Positions 15,960 to 24,774 are shown, counted from the stretch's first letter. The stretch: 37,019 nucleotides of DNA from an uncultured Lachnospiraceae bacterium (GCA_950097145.1 CATNCF010000028.1:1-37019), one strand, 5' to 3'. Numbers and translations: made by a program. Notes: generated from the sequence alone by a model not told the origin.

Positions 15960-16664
15960 ATGGCAGAAAGGATACTGGTGGTAGATGATGAGAGAGAGGT
16001 AGCAGATTTGCTGGAATTGTACCTGGTAAACGAAGGCTATCAGGTGTTTAAATTTTATCAGGGGATGGAAGCGCTGGAGTGTGTAGAACAAGAGAAAATC
16101 GACCTGGCTTTGCTGGATATTATGCTGCCGGATGTGGATGGATTTCAGATTTGCCAGAAGATACGGAAAAGATACTATTTTCCAATTATTATGCTGACAG
16201 CAAAGGTGGAAGATGTAGATAAAATTAACGGCCTGATGCTGGGGGCCGATGACTATATCACAAAACCTTTTAACCCTTTGGAGGTGGTGGCGCGGATTAA
16301 GACACAACTTCGCCGTTATCATCATTATAATGAGGCTGGGCAGGACAGGAGTTCTGATGATGGGGAAGAACTTGAAATTAGGGGGCTGGTGATTAACAGC
16401 AGAACCCATGAGAGTACTTTGTATGGGAAAAAGCTTGATTTGACGCCTTTGGAATTTGCAATCTTGTGGGTTCTGTGCAGCCGACAGGGAGAAGTAGTTC
16501 CTTCAGAAGAATTGTTTGAGGCGGTCTGGAAGGAGAAATATCTGGACAGCAATAATACGGTGATGGCTCATGTGGCAAGAATCCGGGAAAAAATGAATGA
16601 TTCTTACCGGAACCATAAGTTTATTAAAACAGTCTGGGGCGTGGGGTATACCATTGAGAAATAA
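15960..16664 (+). CDS. OmpR/VanR-like response regulator
   Basis: Receiver domain (RILVVDDEREVADLLELYL; phospho-Asp in LLDIMLPDVDGF; Thr in MLTAK; Lys in TKPFNP) joined to a winged-helix DNA-binding domain (LDLTPLEFAILWVLC ... VMAHVARIREKM ... IKTVWGVGYTIEK). 234 residues from ATG 15960, with GGAGGAGG directly upstream. hydF ends only 32 nt before, so read-through from that operon is possible. The partner kinase follows after 19 nt. It resembles VanR, but no resistance genes accompany it, so a role in envelope homeostasis is more likely. Confidence 0.92.
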   Translation: MAERILVVDDEREVADLLELYLVNEGYQVFKFYQGMEALECVEQEKIDLALLDIMLPDVDGFQICQKIRKRYYFPIIMLTAKVEDVDKINGLMLGADDYITKPFNPLEVVARIKTQLRRYHHYNEAGQDRSSDDGEELEIRGLVINSRTHESTLYGKKLDLTPLEFAILWVLCSRQGEVVPSEELFEAVWKEKYLDSNNTVMAHVARIREKMNDSYRNHKFIKTVWGVGYTIEK

Positions 16665-16683
16665 TCTGAAAACGGAGGAATCC

Positions 16684-17775
16684 ATGAGGGCGCAAAAACA
16701 TATTAAATCCATTATTTTGAAGCGTTTTTTTGGAAAAATGCTGTTTGCAGGTCTGGTCTGCATGGCAGGACTTATCGTGTGCCTTCTCATAGGGAAGGCT
16801 TTGTTCGGTTCCGTTATCTGGTATGGGAATGAAGGGATGTATCCTCTTCTCCACTGGATCTCGGATAATCAGGAACTCTTTGTGGCAGCATGTTTTGCAG
16901 CAGGGCTTTTTTTTATTTGTATTTTTTTCTGGGTAAAACTTTTGAATTATTTTCAGGAGGTCATGGACGCCATGGAGGAGCTTGCAGGGGAAGAGCGTTT
17001 CATCCGGCTGCGGCCAGAACTTCGTGAAGTAGAGCAGCATATGACGCAGGTGCAGTTTCAGATACACGAGAATGAGCGGCTGGCAAAAGAGGCAGAGCAG
17101 AGGAAAAATGATTTGGTGGTGTATCTTGCCCACGATCTGAAAACACCTTTGACTTCTGTGATTGGCTATCTTACGCTGCTGCGGGAAGAAGGGCAGATTT
17201 CGCCGGAACTCCGGGAAAAATATCTTTCGATTGCATTGGAAAAAGCAGAACGGCTGGAAGAACTTATCAACGAATTTTTTGAGATTACCAGATTTAATCT
17301 GACCCAGTTAGAACTGGAAAAAGTGACGGTTTCTTTCAAACGGATGCTGGAGCAGATTATCTATGAGTTTCATCCAATGTTTGAGGAGAAGAATATGGTA
17401 TGCCGGCTGGAATTGGAACCGGAGGAACTTAAAATTACATGCGATACAGATAAAATGCAACGGGTTTTTGATAATCTGCTGCGTAATGCGCTGTTGTATG
17501 GATATGAGGGAAGTTCCATATGGATTCGGGCCAAAGAAACACAGGGGACGCTGCGTATCCAGGTAGAAAACAGCGGGACTGCCATACCAGAGGAAAAGCT
17601 TTCACGGATTTTCCAGCAGTTTTTCCGGCTGGATGCGGCACGGCAGAGCCGGACAGGAGGCGCCGGGCTGGGCCTTGCCATTGCAAAGGAGATTGTAGAG
17701 CGTCATGGAGGAACGATTGGGGCTGAGAGCAGAGAAGAGAAGACAATTTTTACGGTTGAAATTCCTGTAAAATAA
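16684..17775 (+). CDS. VanS-like sensor histidine kinase
   Basis: Two N-terminal membrane helices (about residues 18-40 and 66-88) enclose a short external loop, then comes a coiled linker. Catalytic motifs: H box LAHDLKTPLTSVIGYL, N box DNLLRNAL, G1 near ENSGTAIPEE, and G2 GGAGLGLAIAKEIVERHGG. 363 residues from ATG 16684, preceded by GGAGGAA; the open frame starts upstream but inside the regulator gene. With the response regulator it forms a complete two-component pair. The signal is unknown; the very short external region resembles VanS-type sensors of envelope state. Confidence 0.92.
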   Translation: MRAQKHIKSIILKRFFGKMLFAGLVCMAGLIVCLLIGKALFGSVIWYGNEGMYPLLHWISDNQELFVAACFAAGLFFICIFFWVKLLNYFQEVMDAMEELAGEERFIRLRPELREVEQHMTQVQFQIHENERLAKEAEQRKNDLVVYLAHDLKTPLTSVIGYLTLLREEGQISPELREKYLSIALEKAERLEELINEFFEITRFNLTQLELEKVTVSFKRMLEQIIYEFHPMFEEKNMVCRLELEPEELKITCDTDKMQRVFDNLLRNALLYGYEGSSIWIRAKETQGTLRIQVENSGTAIPEEKLSRIFQQFFRLDAARQSRTGGAGLGLAIAKEIVERHGGTIGAESREEKTIFTVEIPVK

Positions 17776-17791
17776 GAAAGGCAAAATTCAT

Positions 17792-17808
17792 AAAATCTTA
17801 AAAAATCT
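17792..17808 (+). promoter_or_regulatory. Direct repeat, possible response-regulator site
   Basis: AAAATCT occurs twice (17792-17798 and 17802-17808), one helical turn apart, between the VanRS-like pair and the peptidase gene. OmpR-family regulators often bind direct repeats with 10-11-bp spacing. Weak evidence; no clear promoter is attached. Confidence 0.3.
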
Positions 17809-17900
17809 GCGAGAAAAAACGGAAAAATCATATTCACTTTTTGTCTATACTGATATTAAAATAAGCCGGAGAAATCCGAAACAGAAAGGACAGAAGGGTT

Positions 17901-18734
17901 ATGGAATATTATGCAGGTGCAGAACGGGAACATTTATGTGGCAGAAGGAAAAGAACTTCTTTGAGAAAGAAAAGAGCGGCCCAGCGCAGACGGCGGAGGC
18001 TCTTGTCAGTTATGTTTTTGCTATTAGCGGCAGGTCTTTTTTTCTATGGCAAAACCTTATTTCCATTGATTTTTCAGGCAGGGGGGAGCAGAGCCGCGCA
18101 GTTTTTAAGTTCCATAAGGCGGGAAGAGTATCCAAAGGAACTGATAGAAATGCTGGAAAAGAATGATGAGACTTATGATTTTGTGACAAATTATCCCAAA
18201 CGGGAAGAATATCTTGGACAGGAAATTGATATTTCCGGGATTTGCAAAGAAGGAGAGGCTCCATTGCTGATGCAGTGGGACTTACGCTGGGGATATGATA
18301 AATATGGAAACAGCATGATTGGACCTTCTGGCTGCGGCCCTACTTGTATGACCATGGCATATCTTTGCCTTACGGGGGACACACAGATGAATCCCCGGAA
18401 TATGGCAGAATATGCACAGGAACATGGATATAATACAGAGGCTGGGACAAGCTGGAACTTTTTTACAGAGGGGGCAGAGGGTCTGGGACTTTTCGGCCAA
18501 GAGCTGCCTTTAAGTGAATCTGTAATGAAGCAGGCGCTGGATCAGGGAAGCGTAATTATCTGCAGTATGCGGCCGGGTGATTTTACTACAACAGGGCATT
18601 TTATCCTGCTGCGGGGCTATGATGAAAACGGATTCCTGGTCAATGACCCCAACAGCAGGAAGAACAGTGAAAAGCAATGGAATTATGACGCCTTAAGCGG
18701 TCAGATAAAATGTTTATGGGAGATTGGAACATGA
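17901..18734 (+). CDS. Membrane-anchored C39-like cysteine peptidase
   Basis: A 277-residue protein with a highly basic N-terminus (RRKRTSLRKKRAAQRRRRRL) and one hydrophobic anchor (~35-55), so the body should face outside. The C-terminal domain fits Peptidase_C39_2: LLMQWDLRWGYDKYG, catalytic Cys in GPSGCGPTCMTM, His in TTTGHFILLRGY and Asp in FLVNDPNS. No ABC transporter is fused or adjacent, so this is not a bacteriocin exporter; cell-wall or surface-protein cleavage is more likely. GAAAGGA precedes ATG 17901. It follows the VanRS-like pair by 125 nt and overlaps the next gene by 4 nt. Confidence 0.8.
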   Translation: MEYYAGAEREHLCGRRKRTSLRKKRAAQRRRRRLLSVMFLLLAAGLFFYGKTLFPLIFQAGGSRAAQFLSSIRREEYPKELIEMLEKNDETYDFVTNYPKREEYLGQEIDISGICKEGEAPLLMQWDLRWGYDKYGNSMIGPSGCGPTCMTMAYLCLTGDTQMNPRNMAEYAQEHGYNTEAGTSWNFFTEGAEGLGLFGQELPLSESVMKQALDQGSVIICSMRPGDFTTTGHFILLRGYDENGFLVNDPNSRKNSEKQWNYDALSGQIKCLWEIGT

Positions 18735-19378
18735 AATACAAAGGATTAGTTTTTGATTTTGACTATACTCTGGGAGATTCTACAGAGGGCATTGTGATAA
18801 GTGTAAATTATGCATTGGAACGGCTGGGGTATGCTGTGGCAGAGCGGGAGGCAGTTCGAAAAACCATTGGCCTGCATTTAGAGGAGACCTACCGGGTATT
18901 GACGCAGGATGAGAGGGAGGAGCAGGCGGCAGAGTTTTCCAGATTGTTTGTGGAGAAGGCCGATCAGGTGATGACAGAATTTACCCAGCTTTTTCAGGGA
19001 GTGCCGGAGCGATTGGAAAAATGGAAACAGCAGGATTATAAGATTGGAATTGTCACCACGAAATATCATTACCGCATTGATGAGATTTTAAAAAAGTATC
19101 AGGCGGGACATTTGGTGGATCTTATTATTGGCGGGGATGATGTAAAGCGTCCGAAACCGGACCCGGAGGGCGTTTTACAGGTGCTGGATGCATGGCATAT
19201 GGATATAACAGAGATCTTGTATGTGGGGGACAGCCTGGTAGATGCAAAGACGGCACAGAACGCAGGGGTAGATTTTGCGGGAGTAACCACAGGCGCCACA
19301 AGTAAGGAAGAACTTGAAAATTACCCGGGGGTTGGGGTGTTTCCGGGGCTTATGGAACTGGAACGTTTCATAGGGTGA
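18731..19378 (+). CDS. HAD-family phosphatase, phosphoglycolate phosphatase-like
   Basis: HAD hydrolase with nucleophile motif VFDFDYTLGDS, a helical cap, Thr in IVTTKYHYR, Lys in KRPKPDP and metal-binding GDSLVDAKTAQNAG. 215 residues from ATG 18731, which overlaps the peptidase stop codon (ATGA), indicating translational coupling. Substrate cannot be told from sequence; phosphoglycolate or nucleotide-type small phosphates are typical of this group. Confidence 0.88.
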   Translation: MKYKGLVFDFDYTLGDSTEGIVISVNYALERLGYAVAEREAVRKTIGLHLEETYRVLTQDEREEQAAEFSRLFVEKADQVMTEFTQLFQGVPERLEKWKQQDYKIGIVTTKYHYRIDEILKKYQAGHLVDLIIGGDDVKRPKPDPEGVLQVLDAWHMDITEILYVGDSLVDAKTAQNAGVDFAGVTTGATSKEELENYPGVGVFPGLMELERFIG

Positions 19379-19531
19379 AATATGGGCGTTTGTGCGTTCT
19401 GACAGGAAGAATTTTTAGACGATTGGTAAAAGTGTACAAATTCAATGCGCATTATTGGTAAATATGCAGCATTGACATTAATAAAAAAATAATATAATAT
19501 ATGATTACAATATAAATAATAAGCAAAACGC
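19379..19531 (+). promoter_or_regulatory. Promoter region of nucleoside operon
   Basis: TTGACA at 19472-19477 is followed after 17 nt by TAATAT (a TATAAT overlaps it with a 15-nt spacer). Transcription would begin about 25 nt before the aptamer. The rest of the stretch after the HAD gene shows no gene. Confidence 0.7.
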
Positions 19532-19598
19532 AAATTTATGTATGTTCACGATTGGGTGAATGTTTCTACAAACCACCGTAATGGTTGACCATGAATTT
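19532..19598 (+). promoter_or_regulatory. Purine riboswitch aptamer, guanine type (C74)
   Basis: A three-way junction is visible. P1: AAATTTATG (19532-19540) with CATGAATTT (19590-19598), 9 bp with one wobble. P2: GTTCAC with GTGAAT, loop GATTGG. J2/3: the invariant GTTTCTAC (19562-19569). P3: AACCA with TGGTT, loop CCGTAA. J3/1 reads GAC, giving C at the specificity position (19589), as in guanine-sensing members. The usual A21-U75 pair is replaced by G-C (19540-19590), a compensated change. Both kissing loops are one base shorter than in the xpt aptamer, and the first P3 pair is an A-G mismatch. Confidence 0.88.
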
Positions 19599-19646
19599 CA
19601 GGAAAAAATAATTCTGATATTTACGATCGTCCATTACGGTTTTTTT
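19576..19646 (+). terminator. Terminator that uses the aptamer P3 arm
   Basis: CCGTAATGG (19576-19584, loop and 3' arm of P3) is perfectly complementary to CCATTACGG (19631-19639), followed by seven T residues. Forming this hairpin destroys P3, so a ligand-stabilised aptamer should prevent termination. Confidence 0.8.
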
Positions 19647-19666
19647 ATTATCGGCAGACTATCATA

Positions 19667-19690
19667 AAAATCACCCCAAAGGGGGATTTT
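19667..19690 (+). terminator. Second hairpin after the riboswitch
   Basis: AAAATC-CCCC pairs with GGGGGATTTT around AAA, with one bulged A, followed by ATATAAT. It is terminator-like but lacks a clean T-run; it may insulate or add control before the ribosome binding site at 19753. Confidence 0.5.
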
Positions 19691-19765
19691 ATATAATGGA
19701 ATCCAGGCAGGCAGAAGCAGGCAGAGGATTACCAGACAAAATTATATTTACAAGGAGGAAAAGAA

Positions 19766-21010
19766 ATGAAAAGAAGAATCATGGCAATGTTACTTGCCTG
19801 CACAATGATATTCTCATTGACAGGCTGCGGAGGGAATGGAGATTCCAAGAGTGAGAGCGGCACCAAGAGTGAAACGCAGACAGATGCAGAGGGTGAAAAA
19901 GGTGATGCGGCAGATGATACAGCAGAAGCCACAGATATGCAAGTGGCAATGATCACCGACTCTGGAGACATCACAGACCAGAGTTTTAACCAGACAACAT
20001 ATGAAGCATGTAAAGCATGGACGGAAAGCAATGGCGTTACTTTTGAGTATTTTAAACCAGAGAGTGACTCCGATGAAGCCCGCAGCGCAAGCGTGGATCA
20101 GGCGATAGCAGCTGGATACAACGTAATTGTAATGCCGGGATATATGTTTGCGGCAGCTATCGTAGAGAAAGCGGCGGATTATCCTGACGTAAAGTTTATT
20201 GGTATTGACGTTGGCGCTGGAGATATTTTGGAAAAAGGCGTAGGAGAGGGTTATGATTACAATCCTGACAATTGGAATGTAGAGGAATACTACAATAAAG
20301 ATAATGTATACTGCTGTACTTACCAGGAAGAGATTTCCGGCTACATGGCAGGATACGCAGCAGTTAAGATGGGCTACAAGCACTTAGGTTTCTTAGGCGG
20401 CATGGCAGTTCCTGCTGTTACAAAATTTGGATATGGTTATGTGCAGGGAGCAGATGCAGCGGCAAAAGAGATGGGTATTGAAAAAGACGTTCAGGTAGAA
20501 TTTGTATATGGCGGACAGTTCTATGGCGACGCAGATATTACAGGAACAATGGATACCTGGTACAGCAGCAACGGTGTAGAAGTAGTATTTGCCTGCGGAG
20601 GCGGAATTTATACTTCAGCAGCAGAGGCAGCAAAGAAGGTAGGAGGCAAAGTAATCGGTGTTGACTCTGACCAGTCTGGAATTATCAACGAGTATGGCGA
20701 CGGCATGACAATTACTTCCGCTATGAAGGGTCTTACTCCTACTGTAATGAATCTGCTTGAAGAAATTAAGGCAGGAAACTGGGGAAATTATGCAGGAAAG
20801 ATTGATCTTCTTGGAATGGTATCTGAGAACCCAGAAGAAAATTATGTACAGCTTCCTATAGATACCACCGTATGGAACGATGGATTTAGCGAAGATGACT
20901 ATAAGAACCTTGTAAAGTCTATCTTTACTGGTGAGGTTCAGGTTTCCAACGATATTTCCAAAGAACCGGAAACTGCAATTAAATTAACAATTTCCCCGAA
21001 TATCAAATAA
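19766..21010 (+). CDS. nupN: BMP-family nucleoside-binding lipoprotein
   Basis: Extracellular solute receptor of a nucleoside ABC importer. Lipoprotein signal MKRRIMAMLLACTMIFSLTGCGG with lipobox LTGC, an acidic Ser/Glu/Asp-rich linker (residues 20-55), then a PnrA/BMP domain: VAMITDSGDITDQSFNQTTYEA, SVDQAIAAGYNVIVMPGYMF, GFLGGMAVPAVTKFGYGYVQGADA, VVFACGGGIYTSAAEA and VIGVDSDQSG. BMP proteins of this type bind purine and other nucleosides. AAGGAGG precedes ATG 19766. It is the first gene of the operon under the purine riboswitch, and a stable hairpin follows it, a common way to keep receptor mRNA more abundant. Confidence 0.92.
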   Translation: MKRRIMAMLLACTMIFSLTGCGGNGDSKSESGTKSETQTDAEGEKGDAADDTAEATDMQVAMITDSGDITDQSFNQTTYEACKAWTESNGVTFEYFKPESDSDEARSASVDQAIAAGYNVIVMPGYMFAAAIVEKAADYPDVKFIGIDVGAGDILEKGVGEGYDYNPDNWNVEEYYNKDNVYCCTYQEEISGYMAGYAAVKMGYKHLGFLGGMAVPAVTKFGYGYVQGADAAAKEMGIEKDVQVEFVYGGQFYGDADITGTMDTWYSSNGVEVVFACGGGIYTSAAEAAKKVGGKVIGVDSDQSGIINEYGDGMTITSAMKGLTPTVMNLLEEIKAGNWGNYAGKIDLLGMVSENPEENYVQLPIDTTVWNDGFSEDDYKNLVKSIFTGEVQVSNDISKEPETAIKLTISPNIK

Positions 21011-21027
21011 GAATTTTGGGGGCTGAG

Positions 21028-21048
21028 GGAATGGGCTTTGCCCATTCC
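21028..21048 (+). promoter_or_regulatory. Intercistronic hairpin between receptor and ATPase genes
   Basis: GGAATGGGC and GCCCATTCC form a 9-bp stem around TTT without a T-run, so it probably stabilises the upstream mRNA rather than terminating. A second palindrome, GCTTTTAATTTTAAAAGC, follows at about 21058-21075. Confidence 0.6.
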
Positions 21049-21096
21049 TTCCACTAAGCTTTTAATTTTAAAAGCAAAGAAAAGGAGAGTGGTATC

Positions 21097-22626
21097 GTGG
21101 CAGATTATGCAATTGAAATGCTGAACATTACGAAGAGATTTCCGGGCATTATAGCAAATGACAATATCACCCTGCAGCTTAAAAAAGGTGAAATCCATGC
21201 ACTGCTTGGCGAGAATGGTGCAGGAAAATCCACGTTGATGAGTGTGCTTTTTGGATTGTACCAGCCAGAGGAAGGCGAAATCCATAAGGACGGCAGGAAA
21301 GTGGAAATCAACAACCCAAATGATGCTGATGCATTGGGGATCGGAATGGTACACCAGCACTTTAAGCTGGTAGAATGTTTTAGCGTATTGGATAATATTA
21401 TTCTTGGAGTGGAAACCACAAAGGGCGGGATATTACAGAAAGATGAAGCCAGGAAAAAAGTGCTGGCCCTTTCTGAAAAATATGGATTCCAGGTGGATCC
21501 AAATGCTCTGATTGAAGACATAACGGTGGGAATGCAGCAGAGAACTGAGATCTTGAAAATGCTCTACCGGGATAACGAGATACTTATTTTTGACGAACCT
21601 ACGGCAGTTTTAACGCCTCAGGAAATACAGGAATTGATGACAATCATGAAGAATCTTGCCGCAGAGGGCAAGAGCATCCTGTTTATTACACATAAACTTG
21701 CAGAGATTATGCAGGTGGCCGATCGCTGCAGCGTCCTTCGAAAAGGAAAATATATCGGGACTGTGGATATCAAAGATACCACGCCGGAAAAACTTTCTGC
21801 CATGATGGTAGGACGCGACGTCAATTTTGTTGTGGAAAAGAAGCCTGTAAAGCCTGGCAAGGTGATTCTGGATGTACAGAATATGACAGTGGCATCCAAG
21901 CGGCATAAAAATAATGCAGTCAACGGTGTGTCCCTGAACGTACGAGAAGGAGAGATTGTTTGTATTGCAGGAATTGACGGGAACGGCCAGACAGAGTTTG
22001 TATATGGACTTACCGGGTTAGAACCCTTAAAGGAAGGAAAAATCACACTGCATGGAGAGGATTTCACACAGATGCCTATCCGCAAACGTTCCATAAAGGG
22101 AATGAGCCATATCCCGGAGGACAGACATAAACACGGCCTGGTATTGGATTATTCTCTGGAAAATAATATTGTGCTTCAGAGGTATTTTGAACCTCAGTTT
22201 ACCAATAAATTTGGGTTCCTTAAGAAAAAAGAGATTCGGGACTATGCAAACCGCTTGATCGAACAGTATGATGTAAGATCTGGGCAGGGGCCAATCACAA
22301 AAGCCCGCAGTATGTCCGGCGGTAACCAGCAGAAGGCGATTATTGCCAGAGAGATTGATAAGAATCCGGAACTTCTGGTTGCAGTCCAGCCTACCCGTGG
22401 ACTGGATGTAGGGGCAATCGAATATATTCATAAACAGCTTGTGGCACAGAGGGATGCTGGAAAGGGTGTATTGCTGGTAAGTCTGGAACTGGATGAAGTT
22501 ATGAATGTGTCCGACCGGATTCTTGTTATGTACGAAGGAGAAATCGTAGGTGAATTTGATCCGAAAGAAGTTACCGTGGAAGAACTTGGCCTTTACATGG
22601 CTGGCTCTAAGAGAAAGGGGGCGTAA
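21097..22626 (+). CDS. nupO: Nucleoside ABC transporter ATP-binding protein (two ABC domains)
   Basis: Tandem ATPase of the NupO type. First domain: Walker A GENGAGKST, signature VGMQQR, Walker B ILIFDEPTAVLTPQE. Second domain: degenerate P loop IAGIDGNGQTE, signature MSGGNQQKAIIAREI, and VQPTRGLDVGAIEYI in place of a full Walker B-Glu. One good and one degenerate site is usual for sugar/nucleoside CUT2-like ATPases. Start is GTG 21097 with AAAAGGAGAG upstream. 509 residues. Followed after 5 nt by the first permease. Confidence 0.94.
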   Translation: MADYAIEMLNITKRFPGIIANDNITLQLKKGEIHALLGENGAGKSTLMSVLFGLYQPEEGEIHKDGRKVEINNPNDADALGIGMVHQHFKLVECFSVLDNIILGVETTKGGILQKDEARKKVLALSEKYGFQVDPNALIEDITVGMQQRTEILKMLYRDNEILIFDEPTAVLTPQEIQELMTIMKNLAAEGKSILFITHKLAEIMQVADRCSVLRKGKYIGTVDIKDTTPEKLSAMMVGRDVNFVVEKKPVKPGKVILDVQNMTVASKRHKNNAVNGVSLNVREGEIVCIAGIDGNGQTEFVYGLTGLEPLKEGKITLHGEDFTQMPIRKRSIKGMSHIPEDRHKHGLVLDYSLENNIVLQRYFEPQFTNKFGFLKKKEIRDYANRLIEQYDVRSGQGPITKARSMSGGNQQKAIIAREIDKNPELLVAVQPTRGLDVGAIEYIHKQLVAQRDAGKGVLLVSLELDEVMNVSDRILVMYEGEIVGEFDPKEVTVEELGLYMAGSKRKGA

Positions 22627-22631
22627 GCGGC

Positions 22632-23771
22632 ATGAATAAGAAAAATAATACCAGAGACAGTATTTTGAGAAATGATGGATTTCAGACGATTATTGCTTCT
22701 CTGCTTTGCATTTTGCTGGGACTGCTGGTAGGTTATATCGTTCTTTTGATTATCAATCCTTCAGGAGCTGCAGGAGCGATTTCTTCTATTCTCAAGAACT
22801 TTCTGTATTATCCCAGTGCGGCTGCGGCAACGAAATATCTGGGCACTACGCTGGTAAAAGCATCGGCGCTGCTGATGTGTTCCCTTTCCGTTTTGTTTGC
22901 CTATAAAGTTGGATTGTTCAATATCGGTGCGGCAGGCCAGTATGTGGTAGGAGCCGGCGCGTGTCTCTATTGCGCAATCGCATTGCATCTGCCCTGGATT
23001 GTATGTCTCTTGGCTGCAGTTCTTGCATCTGCAATTGTTGGTGGAATTTCTGGAGCGTTGAAAGCTTATTTCAATGTAAATGAAGTTATTTCCTGTATTA
23101 TGCTGAACTGGATTGGACTATATGCAGTGAATATGCTGCTGACTACAGTGAAAGAGGAGACGACGCCTTACACAAAACCTCTTAGTTCAGCCAACAGCAG
23201 TGCGATTCTGCCTACGCTTGGACTGGATAAACTGTTTTCCAACAATAAGTTTGTGGGCCTGGGATTAATTATCTCGATTGTGATGGCAGTTTTAGTATGG
23301 ATTATCCTGGAAAAAACGAAATTTGGATTTGAATTGAAAGCGACGGGTATGAATAAGCTGGCGGCAAAATACTGCGGTATGCGCGAGAAAACCAACATCA
23401 TTCTTACCATGATGATTTCAGGAGCTCTCGCAGGATTAGGAGCAGCCTGCTTTTATCTGACCGGCGTGGAGCAGTGGATGGTTCAGCAGACCAGCGTTCC
23501 CAGCATGGGATTTAACGGAATAGCTTCTGCCTTTCTGGGTGGCTTAAATCCCATTGGAGCAATTTTTTCATCTTACTTTATCCAGCATATTACCAGCGGA
23601 GGTTCTTATGTGGATAAAACCATGTACTGTGCACAGATTTCAGATTTAATCTCTGCATTTATCATTTACCTTTGTGGTTTTGTACTCTTCTTCAAGCTCT
23701 GGCTCAACAGATACCTGGATAAGAGAGAGGAAAAACAAGGGATGAAAGCTCAGAAAGGAGGCGAAGCATAA
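22632..23771 (+). CDS. nupP: Nucleoside ABC transporter permease 1
   Basis: A 379-residue membrane protein of the branched-chain-amino-acid/ribose permease superfamily with about nine or ten hydrophobic segments. It shows GLFNIGAAGQYVVGAGA near residue 95 and FNVNEVISCIMLNWIG near 140, typical of NupP/YufP. It forms the heteromeric channel with NupQ. It follows nupO by 5 nt, and its stop overlaps the start of the next permease by one base (TAATG), so translation is coupled. Confidence 0.93.
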   Translation: MNKKNNTRDSILRNDGFQTIIASLLCILLGLLVGYIVLLIINPSGAAGAISSILKNFLYYPSAAAATKYLGTTLVKASALLMCSLSVLFAYKVGLFNIGAAGQYVVGAGACLYCAIALHLPWIVCLLAAVLASAIVGGISGALKAYFNVNEVISCIMLNWIGLYAVNMLLTTVKEETTPYTKPLSSANSSAILPTLGLDKLFSNNKFVGLGLIISIVMAVLVWIILEKTKFGFELKATGMNKLAAKYCGMREKTNIILTMMISGALAGLGAACFYLTGVEQWMVQQTSVPSMGFNGIASAFLGGLNPIGAIFSSYFIQHITSGGSYVDKTMYCAQISDLISAFIIYLCGFVLFFKLWLNRYLDKREEKQGMKAQKGGEA

Positions 23772-24712
23772 TGCTGTTGTTGATTCAATATACATTGATA
23801 TTTGCTTCTGTTCTGCTGCTGGTGGCATTGGGCGGCTGTTTTTCTGAACACAGCGGCGTCATCAATATCGGTTTGGAAGGCATTATGGTAATGGGTGCGT
23901 TAGGCGGCGCTCTGATGATGAAATTTCTTCCAGGCGGAACTCCTGCAGTGGCGGTAATTCTGATGGTAATAGTAGCAAGCGTGCTTCTGGGAATCTTGTT
24001 TTCCCTGCTGCTGGGGGTGGCAGCAATCCAGTTTAAGGCGGACCAGACACTGGTTGGAACAGCGCTGAATCTGCTAGGAACAGCAGCAGCCGTTGTAGTT
24101 GTTAGAGCTATCAATATGGCAGAAAATCCAGATAATGTATCCACCACTGTCTCTTATATGAAGGAAAAAGAAGCCTTTCTATTGAAGATAGGAAAATTTG
24201 AGTTTAACTGGTTTATGCTGATTGCCCTTCTTCTGTTGATTGCAGCTTATGTAGTATTATATAAAACACGGTTCGGCCTGCGCCTTTGCGCCTGCGGGGA
24301 ACATCCACAGGCAGCGGATTCTGTGGGAATTAACGTTTACAAAATGCGTTATGCGGGCGTGATTATTTCCGGGGCCCTTGGGGGACTTGGAGGCGTTGTA
24401 TACATTACTGCGGGCGTTAGCGAGTGGAAGTTTGAAAATGGTGTGGCAGGTTTTGGATTCCTGGCTCTGGCCGTTATGATTTTTGGACAATGGAAACCGG
24501 TTAATATCGGTTTGGCAGCATTGCTCTTTGGATTGTTCCGTGCACTTTCCAACGTCTACACAGGATTTGATTTCTTGATGAAACTGAATATTCCTGGTAC
24601 ACTTTATAATATGTTCCCATACATTATTTCACTGATCGTCCTGATCTTTGTTTCTAAGAAATCCAGGGCGCCAAAAGCGGAAGGAATTCCGTATGACAAG
24701 GGACAGCGGTAA
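23771..24712 (+). CDS. nupQ: Nucleoside ABC transporter permease 2
   Basis: A 313-residue partner permease with about eight hydrophobic segments. The family motif near the start is EHSGVINIGLEGIMVMGALGGAL, and RFGLRLCACGEHPQAADSVGINVYKMRYAG marks the loop that contacts the ATPase (EAA-like). With NupN, NupO and NupP it completes an importer related to the guanosine transporter of Bacillus subtilis; exact substrate range is inferred. AAAGGAGG precedes ATG 23771. Confidence 0.93.
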   Translation: MLLLIQYTLIFASVLLLVALGGCFSEHSGVINIGLEGIMVMGALGGALMMKFLPGGTPAVAVILMVIVASVLLGILFSLLLGVAAIQFKADQTLVGTALNLLGTAAAVVVVRAINMAENPDNVSTTVSYMKEKEAFLLKIGKFEFNWFMLIALLLLIAAYVVLYKTRFGLRLCACGEHPQAADSVGINVYKMRYAGVIISGALGGLGGVVYITAGVSEWKFENGVAGFGFLALAVMIFGQWKPVNIGLAALLFGLFRALSNVYTGFDFLMKLNIPGTLYNMFPYIISLIVLIFVSKKSRAPKAEGIPYDKGQR

Positions 24713-24774
24713 CATCAGTAATAATTTTCTGATATTACTCTGCCAAAGTAATACAATTAGGAGGAGGTTTGAAC

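Noticed and set aside
15960-17775. Vancomycin-resistance regulators
   Set aside because: The pair resembles VanRS, but no ligase, VanX- or VanY-type or VanH gene accompanies it; such regulators are common without resistance.
17901-18734. Bacteriocin-processing exporter peptidase
   Set aside because: The C39-like domain is alone, with an N-terminal anchor and no ABC transporter or double-glycine precursor nearby.
19532-19598. Adenine riboswitch
   Set aside because: Its ON layout resembles pbuE, but the specificity base is C (19589), not U, so adenine is not the expected ligand.
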